Counted from the stretch's first letter, positions 25,478 to 34,565 are shown. The stretch: 64,000 nt of DNA from Thermoplasmata archaeon (GCA_021844945.1 JAKBSJ010000002.1:102965-166964), one strand, 5' to 3'. The notes: generated by a model not told the origin, from the letters alone. A program made the numbers and translations.

Positions 25478-27175
25478 TCATCCCCCCATGCGACGGTCGG
25501 CGCGCCGGTGGCGGCCGGCTCCCCCGGGCGATGGGGGCAACGTCGCGGGAACCACTGGAGAGGCGGGGCGGTGCACGACCTCGGTGTCGCGGGTCCAGCG
25601 CACCAAGAGCTCGATGCCCAATCGGGAAGGGTCCGTCACCACGAGCTCGCCTCCGATCGCCCGCGCGATCGCCCGAGCCGCCGTCTCGTACTCGGGGTGC
25701 GACGACTTCAGGAGAACCATCGAGAAGCGTAACGGTCGTACCTTCGCAAGCTCCCGCGCGCGAGCGAGCGCTTGGCTCATCGCCGACTCTCGTTGGCCGG
25801 CTCGGACCGTGCCGTCCGCATCGGTGTAGGCCTCGGGAAGCCCATCGGTGATGAGGAAGAACTCTCGCCGGCTGACGGACCGCGCACTCGCGAAGAGGTG
25901 GTTCGCGGTCCGGAGGGCCTCCGCCGTGTTCGTGAAGGCGCCGGGGGAGCAGCTCCAGAGCTCCACGAGGTCCATCACCTGCACGACGTTATCGAACGCG
26001 AGGACGTCAATCGCCGCGGTCGGGTACTTGCGACGCACCGCGACGTAGAGCGCGAGCAGGGCCTTCTTGGCGGCCTCGAGCTTGCCGCCCTCCGCCATGC
26101 TGCCCGAGCGGTCGAGGGCGAGCACGACCTGGACGGTCTCGCTCGTGGCCTCGCGGTAGATGTAGCTCGTGGATTCGTCCAAGTGCTTCTGCCCTACGAG
26201 CCGGGCCGCGAGCAACGAACTCGGGACGTCGAGGCGGGCAATCTCGTCCGGTTGGCGGAGGCGCGCCTTCTCGTAGATCCCCGTGGCGGCGCCGCCTCGC
26301 AGGGCGAAACGGACCTCGGCCGGGGCCAGGTGCTCCTCCTCCGCGAGCAAGAGCCGGGCGAACCGCTCGACCAGAGCGTAGGTGACCTCGAGGCCGTGCG
26401 CGGTGGGCGCCACCATCCCGCGCTCCCGTAGCTCTCGGTCGATCCGACGGTCCTCGGCCTCTCGGACCTTTCGCTCGACCTCCGCCGAGTTGCGTGCGAG
26501 GGCGGCTTGTCTCTCCTCTTCGAGCTTTCGGCGCTGGGTCTCGGCATCGCGCCGCTTCTGCTCGGCGTGCTTCCGAAGGTCGCTCTCGCTCGCCCGGATC
26601 TGTTCGCCCACGCGCTGGGAGAGTTCCGTCTCTTGCTCCGGCGAGAGCCGGGCGAGCGCCTCCCCGAGCGCCGAGGGTCCCAGGGTCCGACCGTCCAGGG
26701 AGAGGGAAACGAGCGGCACGCGTCGTCCGGTGTCGGGCTCGGGAGCCGCACCGGTCCGCCGTCGGCCGAAGAGACGCCCGAACACCCGAACGAACCAGGC
26801 GCGCAGGCGCTGCCACAGTGAGGGTCGGGGGGGCTGGTTCCAGGAAGCGGACGGAATCAGGAGGGCCGCGGTGACCTCGGGGGCGAGCTCGGGCAAGGCG
26901 AAGGCCGCGCGTCCCCGGGCCCGGCTCGCGCGCAACTTCTCTTCGAGTTCGGCGAACTCACGGTCGATCTCTTCCTTCGAACGACGCTCGGCGATCGAGA
27001 GCTCCTCCAACCGCCGGTCGTACCCCTCGCTCGACCGCGCGATGTTGCGTTCCGCCTGCCGGCGGATCCGCTCGCGGAGGGTGTTGAGCCGTCGCTCGAG
27101 CTCGGCGTCCTCGTGGGAGCGTTCCCGTATCAGGGCGTACGCGCCTTGGGGGCCGCTCTCGGCAAGGGCCCGCAC
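25478..27175 (-). CDS. vWA-domain protein with coiled coils, MoxR partner
   Basis: This 565-residue protein opens with about 90 residues of charged coiled coil. A short hydrophobic/basic patch follows (SLWQRLRAWFVRVFGRLFGR), then a second long coiled coil (about 185-260) and a C-terminal von Willebrand A domain with the MIDAS motif DRSGSM near residue 354 and later FFLITDGLPEAY. Such proteins act with MoxR ATPases in metal-dependent assembly or remodelling. GTG 27175 is the first canonical start. The same frame stays open and protein-like for about 30 codons upstream (EIHLPNCAEYPDDV...), so the true start may be a rare codon. Confidence 0.85.
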   Translation of the reverse strand: MRALAESGPQGAYALIRERSHEDAELERRLNTLRERIRRQAERNIARSSEGYDRRLEELSIAERRSKEEIDREFAELEEKLRASRARGRAAFALPELAPEVTAALLIPSASWNQPPRPSLWQRLRAWFVRVFGRLFGRRRTGAAPEPDTGRRVPLVSLSLDGRTLGPSALGEALARLSPEQETELSQRVGEQIRASESDLRKHAEQKRRDAETQRRKLEEERQAALARNSAEVERKVREAEDRRIDRELRERGMVAPTAHGLEVTYALVERFARLLLAEEEHLAPAEVRFALRGGAATGIYEKARLRQPDEIARLDVPSSLLAARLVGQKHLDESTSYIYREATSETVQVVLALDRSGSMAEGGKLEAAKKALLALYVAVRRKYPTAAIDVLAFDNVVQVMDLVELWSCSPGAFTNTAEALRTANHLFASARSVSRREFFLITDGLPEAYTDADGTVRAGQRESAMSQALARARELAKVRPLRFSMVLLKSSHPEYETAARAIARAIGGELVVTDPSRLGIELLVRWTRDTEVVHRPASPVVPATLPPSPGGAGRHRRADRRMGG

Positions 27176-27263
27176 GAGAGCGGCCGGATCCAGCGTATCG
27201 AGGAGGTCCGTGGAGCGGACATCGTCCGGGTACTCCGCACAATTGGGCAGGTGGATCTCGGCG

Positions 27264-28802
27264 CTAGAGGCTGGCGTCGTCGTCCGTGTCCTCCGGGCAG
27301 GAGAAGAGCGAGAACTTCTCGAGCAGGCGGAACTCCTCGAGCGCCGCTGTGCGGTTCCCGAGGTCCGTCGGTGGGTGCTCGGTCGAATCGACCCACGCCG
27401 AGAACGCGCGGAACTGCGGGAACAGCTGGCCCTCGGTGCGCAGTTGGTCGACGAGCTTCGGATCGGTCGCGAGCCGCCGCCCCTCCCCGATCAGGCTCTG
27501 CGCGTTCGCGTCGTTCTCCTTGAGGGGCCCGCGGAAGTAGCGGCACCAATAGACCCCCGCGCTGCGCTTCAATGCCGGGTCGATGTACTGTCCGACGAAC
27601 TCGGCGACGCGCTTCTCGTTCTGCTGGAACGACTCGCCGCTGCGGGCCCGGATACGCCCGCGCATCGCGTGGATGAGACCGGATCGCAGGTCGTCCGAGC
27701 TCGGAACGATGCGACCCTCGAGGAGTGCGATGGCGCTGGTGCGCGCAGCGACGTCGATGAGCGTTCGGTTCGAGCCGACCTCCCCGATGTCGGGGTTGTC
27801 GTCCGAGTTCCTCAGGCGCCAGGCCTCGACCACGCGGATTCCCGCGTCCGTGAGGATCTCGGGGACGTATCCCGAAGGGCGGTCCCCTCCTCCGACGGCG
27901 ACGATGCGCCGGTTGTCCGCGTGGTGGCGGTTGTAGCCGATGTGCAGGCTCGAGAGGCGGTCGGAGAGCGGGTCGTTGATGTTGTCGAGATCCGAGAGGT
28001 TTGACGTGCAGACGGCGAGGAACTCGGCCGGGAAGCTCTCGCGGGTCTTGGCCGGAGTGACGGTGCCCTCCTGCAGCGCCTGGAGCAGGACGTTCTGCGT
28101 GCCGAGCGGAAGCTTCCCGATCTCGTCGACGAGTAGCATGCCGCGATTCGCTTGAAGCAGCTTCCCGGGCTCGAGGACGAGCGGGCTCATGGGGTCGCCG
28201 ATCTCTTCCAGACGTCGGAGGTTGATGTTGCCCGTGAGGTGGTCGGGGAAGACCTCGGAACTTCCCTGCAGGCGCGCAAAGCCAAAGCCCTCGTGCAGCT
28301 GGACGAGCTCCGCGGGCACCGTCGCGGCGTCCACGGACCCCGGATCGAAGCGGGTCGCGTCGTGGTCCGGTGCGAACCGGCGACGGCAGATCGGACAGGG
28401 CGGGAAACGGTCCGAGGTCTCCGGGTCGACGAGGCTCAACGGATGGTCGAGGACCGGGCATCCCTGGACGGTCCAGGCATCTTTCGGGAACAGTTCCCAG
28501 AGGTCCTTCGCGAGGCTCGTCTTGCCCGCCCCGGAAGGGCCGAAGAAGAGAACGTGGGCCCCGGAGAGCAGGGCGGCGGTCAGGTCCTCATAGGTCCGAG
28601 CCGGAAGGACCGTTCGCGGGAAGAGTGCGGCGAGCGCCTCGGCCCGAGAGGTCCCGGCCTTCTGCGAGGCGCTGAGCCGCTCGAGGATGCGCGCGCGGAG
28701 GCGTTCGGCCGGGCTCCGCGCGATCTCGCCCGCCGCCTTCAGGTCCCGGGCGCTCGCTCGGGATCCGATGGGCATCGACGACACGCGTGAGGCCGCAGCC
28801 AT
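27264..28802 (-). CDS. MoxR-type AAA+ ATPase with embedded Cys-rich insert
   Basis: This 512-residue AAA+ protein has Walker A FGPSGAGKTSL near residue 90, Walker B GMLLVDEIGKLPL, sensor-type AVCTSNLSD and the arginine-finger region LSDRLSSLHI. Between Walker A and B lies an insert with CPVLDH and CPICRRRF, probably zinc-binding and unusual for MoxR. It likely remodels a target together with the vWA protein encoded 88 nt downstream. ATG 28802 sits about 25 nt after the minus-strand TATA-like GAGATAACC (about 28822-28831), supporting a leaderless start. Confidence 0.88.
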   Translation of the reverse strand: MAAASRVSSMPIGSRASARDLKAAGEIARSPAERLRARILERLSASQKAGTSRAEALAALFPRTVLPARTYEDLTAALLSGAHVLFFGPSGAGKTSLAKDLWELFPKDAWTVQGCPVLDHPLSLVDPETSDRFPPCPICRRRFAPDHDATRFDPGSVDAATVPAELVQLHEGFGFARLQGSSEVFPDHLTGNINLRRLEEIGDPMSPLVLEPGKLLQANRGMLLVDEIGKLPLGTQNVLLQALQEGTVTPAKTRESFPAEFLAVCTSNLSDLDNINDPLSDRLSSLHIGYNRHHADNRRIVAVGGGDRPSGYVPEILTDAGIRVVEAWRLRNSDDNPDIGEVGSNRTLIDVAARTSAIALLEGRIVPSSDDLRSGLIHAMRGRIRARSGESFQQNEKRVAEFVGQYIDPALKRSAGVYWCRYFRGPLKENDANAQSLIGEGRRLATDPKLVDQLRTEGQLFPQFRAFSAWVDSTEHPPTDLGNRTAALEEFRLLEKFSLFSCPEDTDDDASL

Positions 28803-28821
28803 GCGCCGCGGAGTTGGGATG

Positions 28822-28831
28822 CGGTTATCTC
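28822..28831 (-). promoter_or_regulatory. TATA-like element of MoxR-vWA operon
   Basis: Minus-strand GAGATAACCG lies about 25 nt before ATG 28802 and is the only A/T-rich site there. Confidence 0.45.
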
Positions 28832-28915
28832 GTTTGCCGAGGAACGCCCGGGTGGTCCGTTGGACCGTCGCTCACCGAAGGGGTACCGGCCGAAGCCGGG
28901 GACCCGCCCGTCGCC

Positions 28916-28926
28916 AGTATTAAGTA
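28916..28926 (+). promoter_or_regulatory. TATA box of eS1 gene
   Basis: AGTATTAAGTA lies about 35 nt before ATG 28956, giving a leader of roughly 10 nt. Confidence 0.6.
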
Positions 28927-28955
28927 GCGCACCCCGCTCGGCCGGCCCCTCGAAA

Positions 28956-29669
28956 ATGCCCGAGAAAGAGTCGTCCTCTCGCAAAGCCGCGGCCGCGCGG
29001 ACGGTCAAGGACAAGTGGAGGTCCAAGGTCTGGTACCGCGTACAGGCGCCGGGCCTGTTCCAGCACGCGATCCTCGGGGAGACGCCGGCGAGCGAGCCTG
29101 ACCAGCTCGTCGGGCGCACGCTGGAGACGACGCTCGAGGAGGTTTCGGGCGGAACCGATCTCGCGAAGGCCCACGTCAAGCTCCGCTTCCAAATCACCCA
29201 AGTAGGCGCCGATCAGGTCGCTCAGACTCGGTTCATCGGACACGATCTCACGAACGACTACGTGCGACGCCTTGCCCGTCGCAAGCGGTCGAAGATCGAC
29301 CTCTCGGTCGAGGTCACGACCCGCGATGCGGTCAAGATGGTGCTCAAGCCGGTCGCCGTCGGGGAGCAGCGCCTGCAGTCCCGCCTGCGCGCCGAGCTGC
29401 GCCACAAGATCCAGGAGATCCTGGTCGAGGAGGCGGCCCAGCGCTCGGCGGTCGAGCTCGTCCGAGAAGTGCTGGGGGGCGAACTCACGAAACTCCTCGC
29501 CCACGGCGTTAAGCCGCTCTATCCCCTCAAGAAGATCGAAATCCGGCGGTCCGACGTGCTCGGGCAGATCGCGGAGGAGCTCCCGCCCTCGGAGGCGCCA
29601 GAGGTCGGCACCCCCTCGGACGGTGGCGCGCTAGCCATGTCCCCAGATGCCCCGGCCCCGGCGGCATAG
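28956..29669 (+). CDS. rps3ae: 30S ribosomal protein eS1 (S3Ae)
   Basis: This archaeal/eukaryotic small-subunit protein shows the family features KDKWRSKVWYRVQAPGLF, GRTLETTLEEVSGG, a basic core RRLARRKRSKIDLSVEV and TTRDAVKMVLKPVAVGEQRLQ. At 237 residues it is slightly longer than the usual 200-220 because of a Pro/Ala-rich tail. ATG 28956 is chosen because it follows a TATA box and begins the conserved N-terminus. Confidence 0.95.
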   Translation: MPEKESSSRKAAAARTVKDKWRSKVWYRVQAPGLFQHAILGETPASEPDQLVGRTLETTLEEVSGGTDLAKAHVKLRFQITQVGADQVAQTRFIGHDLTNDYVRRLARRKRSKIDLSVEVTTRDAVKMVLKPVAVGEQRLQSRLRAELRHKIQEILVEEAAQRSAVELVREVLGGELTKLLAHGVKPLYPLKKIEIRRSDVLGQIAEELPPSEAPEVGTPSDGGALAMSPDAPAPAA

Positions 29670-29715
29670 AGACGGGTCGGTGGGCACGATGGCCCGGTCG
29701 ATCCGTGGGTTTCCT

Positions 29716-29818
29716 GTCGGAGTGGCTCAGCCTGGTAGAGCACGGGACTCATAGCGCGCTGCGGCCGCGCTCCGCGGGAGAGATCCTGGGGCCGGGGGTT
29801 CAAATCCCCCCTCCGACA
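29716..29818 (+). tRNA. tRNA-Met (CAT, elongator) with intron
   Basis: GTCGGAG pairs with CTCCGAC, discriminator A. The D-arm is GCTC...GAGC and the T-arm GGGGG-TTCAAAT-CCCCC. The anticodon stem CGGGA/TCCTG frames CAT at 29750-29752. A GC-rich 29-nt intron (29754-29782) sits between positions 37 and 38. It lacks the AGCGGG start of archaeal initiators, so elongator Met is favoured; tRNA-Ile2 (CAT) is less likely. Confidence 0.92.
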
Positions 29819-29940
29819 CATTGGAATCGCGTCGTAGCCCCCGGCGCTCTGGTCTAATATCGAAGTGGGATTCGTTCGACCGCGGCACCGAACCGGGGTG
29901 ATCAGGTGGATCCGATGGCAGGGGCTAGGATGCCTGGCTC

Positions 29941-31659
29941 GTGACTCGGACCCGTCGAAGTGACAGGCGGGCCCACGACACCCGCGTCGGCGGTCGGATC
30001 TTCTCGCTCGTAGCTATCGCTGCTGTAGCGCTCACCATCACGAGCGCGATGCTGGCGGTATCCTTTACCGGGACGACCGCATACCACGCGGGCCGACTGC
30101 CCGAACTCCGAGCTCATCCACCGATTCCGGGGTCGCCGCGAGTGTTTCCCGTCACGTTCAACGCGACGGGCTTGCCGGCCGACTCGACCTGGAGCGTTAC
30201 ACTGGGCAACACGACGGAGACCGGCGCGGGGGGAGGCGAAGTCGTGTTCGACGAACCAAACGGCTCGTACTCCTACGAGCTGGCCAGTCCGTCCGGATTT
30301 CGGTTGATCTTTCCGGCGGGCGAGGGAACGGTCCACGTAGACGGGGTGCCGAATTCGGTGATCGGCCCGAGCATCGGCGCGGGGAGGGGTCCGTATGCCG
30401 TCGCGTACGACCCGGCCAATGGCTACCTCTATGTCACGAACGTCTTCGGCGACAACCTGACGGTGATCGATGCGATAGACCACCGAGTGGTGGTCCCGAG
30501 CATCGGGGTCGGGAACGGCCCGACGGCCGTCGCGTACGACCCGGCAAACGGCTTCCTCTACGTGTCCAACTGGGGCAGTGACAACGTGACGGTGGTCGAC
30601 GCCGCCACGGACCGGGTGGTGATCCCGGGCATTGGGGTCGGGAGTGGGCCGGACGACGTTGCGTACGACCCGGCAAACGGGTACCTGTACGTAGCGAACG
30701 AGGGCAGCGATACGGTGACGGTGATTGACGGCGCGACCGATTCCGTAGCGGCCCTGTCGATCGGTGTCGGTGTCGAGCCGGATTCCGTTACCTACGATGC
30801 GGCGAACCACTACCTCTACGTCACGAACCTCGCCAGCGACAATGTGACCGTCATCGACGGGACCACCGACACGGTTGTCGTCCCGAGCATCGGCACCGGG
30901 AGCAGCCCGTATGCTGCCGCGTACGACCGGACGAACGGCCACCTCTTTATCGTGAACTACGGCAGTGACAACCTCACCGTGTTGAACGGGACGGGCAACT
31001 CGATAGCGGACCCGAGCGTTGGCGTAGGGAACGGCCCCATCGACGTTGCCTACGACCCGGTGAACGGGTACCTCTACGTCACGAACTATGGTGATCCCAT
31101 CGATGGGTACCCGGGCGACAATGTGACCGTGATCGATGGCACGACGGACCGGGTGGTTGTCCCGGGCATCGTGGTGGGGGTCGGTCCCGCGGAGGCGGCG
31201 TACGACGCAGCGAACGGGTGCCTCTACGTTACGAACCAAGTGAGCGACAACGTGACGGTGATCAATGCAAACGGCCGTCTAGTAAGCTCCTGGGAGGTGG
31301 CCTACACGATGACCTTCACGGAAACGGGCCTCCCCACTGGAACGCCGTGGTCCGTACAAGCGACGGCGGACGCGGGTCCGAGCTGGTCCGCGAACTCGAC
31401 GGGAACCACAGCGAGCCTGGCGCTCCCGGCCGGGACGTATACCTACACGATCTCGGCGGCGGGCTATCGGACGGTGACGGAGTCGGGTCAGATCGTGCCC
31501 GGGAACTCCGGTCATACGGTGGCCGTGGTTCTAACGCCCATGAGCTCTCCTCCCTTCCCCTGGATCGGGGGGATTGTCGGCGCGGCGGTCGTGGTCATGG
31601 TCAGCGCTGCGGTCGTCGTGCTACTCCGCCGGGAACGTAGCCCGCCGAGAAGCGCCTAG
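29941..31659 (+). CDS. Cell-surface 7-repeat YVTN beta-propeller protein
   Basis: An N-terminal membrane/signal segment (about residues 21-42) is followed by seven tandem repeats of about 43 residues of the form VGxGPxxVAYDPANGYLYVTN then SDNVTVIDGTTDRVV, enough for one seven-blade propeller. A domain with FTETGLPTGTPWSVQA, of the kind found in archaeal surface proteins, comes next, then the C-terminal anchor (WIGGIVGAAVVVMVSAAVVVL) and RRE... It is probably exported and anchored, with a binding or adhesive role. GTG 29941 is used; TCTAATATCG near 29850-29859 may be its TATA box. Confidence 0.88.
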   Translation: MTRTRRSDRRAHDTRVGGRIFSLVAIAAVALTITSAMLAVSFTGTTAYHAGRLPELRAHPPIPGSPRVFPVTFNATGLPADSTWSVTLGNTTETGAGGGEVVFDEPNGSYSYELASPSGFRLIFPAGEGTVHVDGVPNSVIGPSIGAGRGPYAVAYDPANGYLYVTNVFGDNLTVIDAIDHRVVVPSIGVGNGPTAVAYDPANGFLYVSNWGSDNVTVVDAATDRVVIPGIGVGSGPDDVAYDPANGYLYVANEGSDTVTVIDGATDSVAALSIGVGVEPDSVTYDAANHYLYVTNLASDNVTVIDGTTDTVVVPSIGTGSSPYAAAYDRTNGHLFIVNYGSDNLTVLNGTGNSIADPSVGVGNGPIDVAYDPVNGYLYVTNYGDPIDGYPGDNVTVIDGTTDRVVVPGIVVGVGPAEAAYDAANGCLYVTNQVSDNVTVINANGRLVSSWEVAYTMTFTETGLPTGTPWSVQATADAGPSWSANSTGTTASLALPAGTYTYTISAAGYRTVTESGQIVPGNSGHTVAVVLTPMSSPPFPWIGGIVGAAVVVMVSAAVVVLLRRERSPPRSA

Positions 31660-31887
31660 ACAACGACGCAGGTCCGAGACGAACCCAGAGTCGAAAATGG
31701 GCGGGTCAGCAGTCCCTGGCACGGATCGGTCTTTGATCTCAAAACCGGGAAGGTTCTCACCCCTCCCGCGCGGAACGACGTCCCTGTCTTCGCCGTCCAG
31801 AAAGAAGGGGACATTGTGATTCTCACCGGTCGAAAGTGACTCCCGCAACCGAGGATCGCTCCATGTCCCTTTGAACCGGTGGCAATC

Positions 31888-32271
31888 ATGACCGTCCAGG
31901 CCAAACGGGTCTACGAACCACCCTCGTCGTCCGACGGACGGCGATACCTCATCGACCGGCTCTGGCCGCGGGGAGTCAAGAAGGCGGATCTCTCCCTCTC
32001 GGAGTGGCTCAAGGACCTCGCCCCTTCGCCCGAATTGCGCACCTGGTTCGGACACGATCCCCTCAAGTACCCGGTCTTCCGCCAGCGATACCGGGCGGAG
32101 CTGGCCCAACATCCGGAGCTCCTGGATCGATTGGCCCGGGAGTCGCGATCGGGAACGGTCACCCTCCTCTTTGCCGCCCACGACAGCGAGCACTGCAACG
32201 CCTCGGTTCTGCGGGAACTCCTGATCGAGCGGTCTCGAGGGAGATCGAAGGCGGAACGATCCCAAGAGTAG
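31888..32271 (+). CDS. DUF488 family protein (YeaO-like)
   Basis: This 127-residue protein has the family's conserved RYLIDRLWPRGVKK, EWLKDLAPSPELRTWFGHDP and TLLFAAHDSEHCNA blocks. Function is unknown across the family; a DNA/RNA- or nucleotide-related role has been suggested but not shown. ATG 31888 is preferred to GTG 31879 because it directly precedes VQAKRVYEPP. The 228 bp before it hold no recognisable gene. Confidence 0.85.
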   Translation: MTVQAKRVYEPPSSSDGRRYLIDRLWPRGVKKADLSLSEWLKDLAPSPELRTWFGHDPLKYPVFRQRYRAELAQHPELLDRLARESRSGTVTLLFAAHDSEHCNASVLRELLIERSRGRSKAERSQE

Positions 32272-32290
32272 GCACACCGAAGGAAGCCGT

Positions 32291-34138
32291 ATGCACATCG
32301 TGACCCTGGTGAAGATCGTCCCCGACCTCGAGCAGATCGCGTTCGACCCGACCACGAGGGCGATGCGACGCCCCGACACCGACCTTTATCTGAACCCCTT
32401 CGACGCACGTGCGGCCATCGTCGCCCCGACCCTCGTGCGAGCCGGGGACACTTCCGCGATCGTCTCCATGGGCCCGCCCGCTGCCCGGGGCCCCCTCGTC
32501 GGAGGGCTGGCAATGGGTTCCGATAGGGCCGTTCTCGTGAGCGACCGGGCTCTCGCGGGATCGGACACGTTCGTCACCTCGAAGGTCCTCGCGGCGGCCT
32601 TACGGCCGATGGCTCCGGATGTGATCCTCACCGGCCGCTGGTCGACCGATTCGTCGACGGGCCAGGTCCCTTCCCAGCTTGCGGAGTTGATGGGTCTCTC
32701 GATGGTCAACGGGGCCCGTCGTATCGAACGAAGAGGTTCGAACGGCCTCGAGGTGCTCGGAGAGACGGAGGAGGGATGGGGGCGCTACGAGGTAACGACC
32801 CCCTGCCTTGTGACGGTCGGCGAGAAGATTGTCAAGATGAGGTTCCCCCCGCCCGAGGCCCGTATGGAAGCGGAGAGCAAACCCCTCGACGTCTGGGGGA
32901 TCGGAGACCTTGGACTTACGCCGGAGGACGTTGGATTCGCAGGCTCGCCCACCGTGGTGAAGGCACTCCGAAACGCCGAACCAGATAGGGCGAAGCTGGT
33001 CTTCGACTTCGGCCCGATGCCCGAAAGGATCCGGGCGGCGGGCGCGAAGATTCGCGACCTCCTCGCTCGGTCCCGAACGCTCCCTCGCCCTTGCCGCGCT
33101 CCTCCGAGGTCCCTATCCCCAACGGGCGAGGTGCTGGTCTTCGTCGCAGGGCCCGAAGGCGGGATTGACCCCGAGTCCCTTCCCCTCCTGTCGGAAGTGC
33201 TCCGTTTGCCCGAGCCGCTCCACTCATCGGCCGTGGGGTTCGGCCCGCTCACGGAGGAAGACCGACACCGCCTGGCTCGAGCTGGGGCCTCCTCCGCATA
33301 CTGGGCTACAGCGAACCGAGGGTGGAGATCGCCGGAGGCGCTCGTTCCGATGGTCGGGGACCTTCTCGGCGAGCGCATGCAGGGACCCGGGGCGCTCTTT
33401 TCGAGCACGACGTGGGCCCGAGAGCTCGCCGGCCGCATCTCCACTCGGATGGGACTCGGGCTCACCGGCGATGCCGTGAGCCTGTCCTGGGACCCTGCCT
33501 CGGGTCTGGTCCTTGGGAAGCCGTCGTTTGGAGGGGGTCTCATCGCCGAGGTGGTTTCCAAGCACCGTCCCTCCCTTGCCACCATACGGCCCGGCTCCTT
33601 TGAATTGGGTCGTTTCGAACGGGATGCGGCCGACGTTCGCTGGATGCCGGTGCCGCTGAAGGAGACCCCGCGCCGTCTGCGGAGGATCGAATCCGGTGTG
33701 GAACGCGACCCGCGCTATGGGGACTTGAACTCGGCCCGCACCGTGGTGGGTATCGGGATGGGCATCGGAGGAGCGGACCACGTGTCCGAGGTCCTCGATA
33801 CGATTCGCCCCCTCGGCGCGGCGCTCGGGGCGAGCCGAAAAGTGGTCGATTCCGGCTGGGTCCCGCCCCAGCTCCAGATCGGTCTTACGGGGAAGTCCAT
33901 CGCGCCCGACCTGTACATAGGATTGGGCATCAGCGGCCAGATGAACCATCTCGTCGGGGTCAAGCGCGCGCGGGTGACCGTCGGCATCAACCCGAAAGCG
34001 TCCGAGCCGGTCTTCTCCCGGGTCGACGTCGGTGTGGTCGGAGATTGGCGGGAGGTCCTTGGACCGCTCGTAAAAGCTCTGTGCGCTCCGGAGGCCGAGG
34101 GTCCGAGAGGCCCATTCTCGCTCGAGCGCTTTACCTAG
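32291..34138 (+). CDS. etfBA: Electron transfer flavoprotein, fused beta and alpha subunits
   Basis: This is one 615-residue chain. Residues 1 to about 250 are EtfB: MHIVTLVKIVPD, NPFDARA, the AMP-site region GRWSTDSSTGQVPSQLAELMG and VTVGEKIVKMRFPP. Residues about 280-615 are EtfA, ending with the FAD site QIGLTGKSIAPDLYIGLGIS and INPKASEPVFSRVDVGVVGDW. It passes electrons from acyl-CoA or other dehydrogenases to ferredoxin or quinone partners. It heads a cluster with a small zinc-type protein, a ferredoxin and a flavin reductase. Confidence 0.94.
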   Translation: MHIVTLVKIVPDLEQIAFDPTTRAMRRPDTDLYLNPFDARAAIVAPTLVRAGDTSAIVSMGPPAARGPLVGGLAMGSDRAVLVSDRALAGSDTFVTSKVLAAALRPMAPDVILTGRWSTDSSTGQVPSQLAELMGLSMVNGARRIERRGSNGLEVLGETEEGWGRYEVTTPCLVTVGEKIVKMRFPPPEARMEAESKPLDVWGIGDLGLTPEDVGFAGSPTVVKALRNAEPDRAKLVFDFGPMPERIRAAGAKIRDLLARSRTLPRPCRAPPRSLSPTGEVLVFVAGPEGGIDPESLPLLSEVLRLPEPLHSSAVGFGPLTEEDRHRLARAGASSAYWATANRGWRSPEALVPMVGDLLGERMQGPGALFSSTTWARELAGRISTRMGLGLTGDAVSLSWDPASGLVLGKPSFGGGLIAEVVSKHRPSLATIRPGSFELGRFERDAADVRWMPVPLKETPRRLRRIESGVERDPRYGDLNSARTVVGIGMGIGGADHVSEVLDTIRPLGAALGASRKVVDSGWVPPQLQIGLTGKSIAPDLYIGLGISGQMNHLVGVKRARVTVGINPKASEPVFSRVDVGVVGDWREVLGPLVKALCAPEAEGPRGPFSLERFT

Positions 34139-34160
34139 CGCGGTCACGTTGGAAGGAACG

Positions 34161-34553
34161 ATGAGAACCAAGTCAGAGAGCCCCTCGGAGATCTGGACGC
34201 GGGAGAAGCTGAAGACGATCGCGCGAGATCACTTCGGAGGCCGGAACGCGGCGCTCGAGAACCTCGTTCGCGGGTTGGTCGAGCGCCACCGGAAGATCTG
34301 GATGTCTCAGCCGACGGGATCCTATCGCCCGACGGCTTCGATGTACGCGCTCGCGCTTCAATGGCAGGTGGATGCGTTGGGCCCCAAGTGCGCCGTCTGC
34401 GACGGGAAGATTGCCCTTCCCGAGACGCCCGCAGAACATTTCGCGACGGGATCCCAACTCACCCTGGCCCCCCGCGTCCTTCCATCCAACGGGGGACGGA
34501 ATGTTCCCCAGAACCTGGTCCTCTGCCATAGCGGTTGCATGCCCGGATTGTGA
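34161..34553 (+). CDS. Small treble-clef protein resembling a degenerate HNH domain
   Basis: This 130-residue protein has a helical N-terminal half. Its C-terminal half has the order CAVCDGK, LTLAPRVLPSNGG, NVPQNLVLCHSGC. In HNH nucleases the same order is CxxC, (D/H)H(I)xPxxxGG, NLxLLCxxCN. Here the catalytic His is Ala (LAPRV), so a zinc-binding but nuclease-dead fold is likely. GGAAGG 6 nt upstream supports ATG 34161. It lies between etfBA and ferredoxin in a tight run (22 and 12 nt gaps), suggesting a role with them. Confidence 0.7.
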   Translation: MRTKSESPSEIWTREKLKTIARDHFGGRNAALENLVRGLVERHRKIWMSQPTGSYRPTASMYALALQWQVDALGPKCAVCDGKIALPETPAEHFATGSQLTLAPRVLPSNGGRNVPQNLVLCHSGCMPGL

Positions 34554-34565
34554 AGGGGCGCCCTC

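Noticed and set aside
29941-31659. Regular DNA repeats that at first look like a CRISPR or satellite array
   Set aside because: The repeat unit is about 129 bp, in frame, and encodes YVTN propeller blades; there are no short palindromic repeats or unique spacers.
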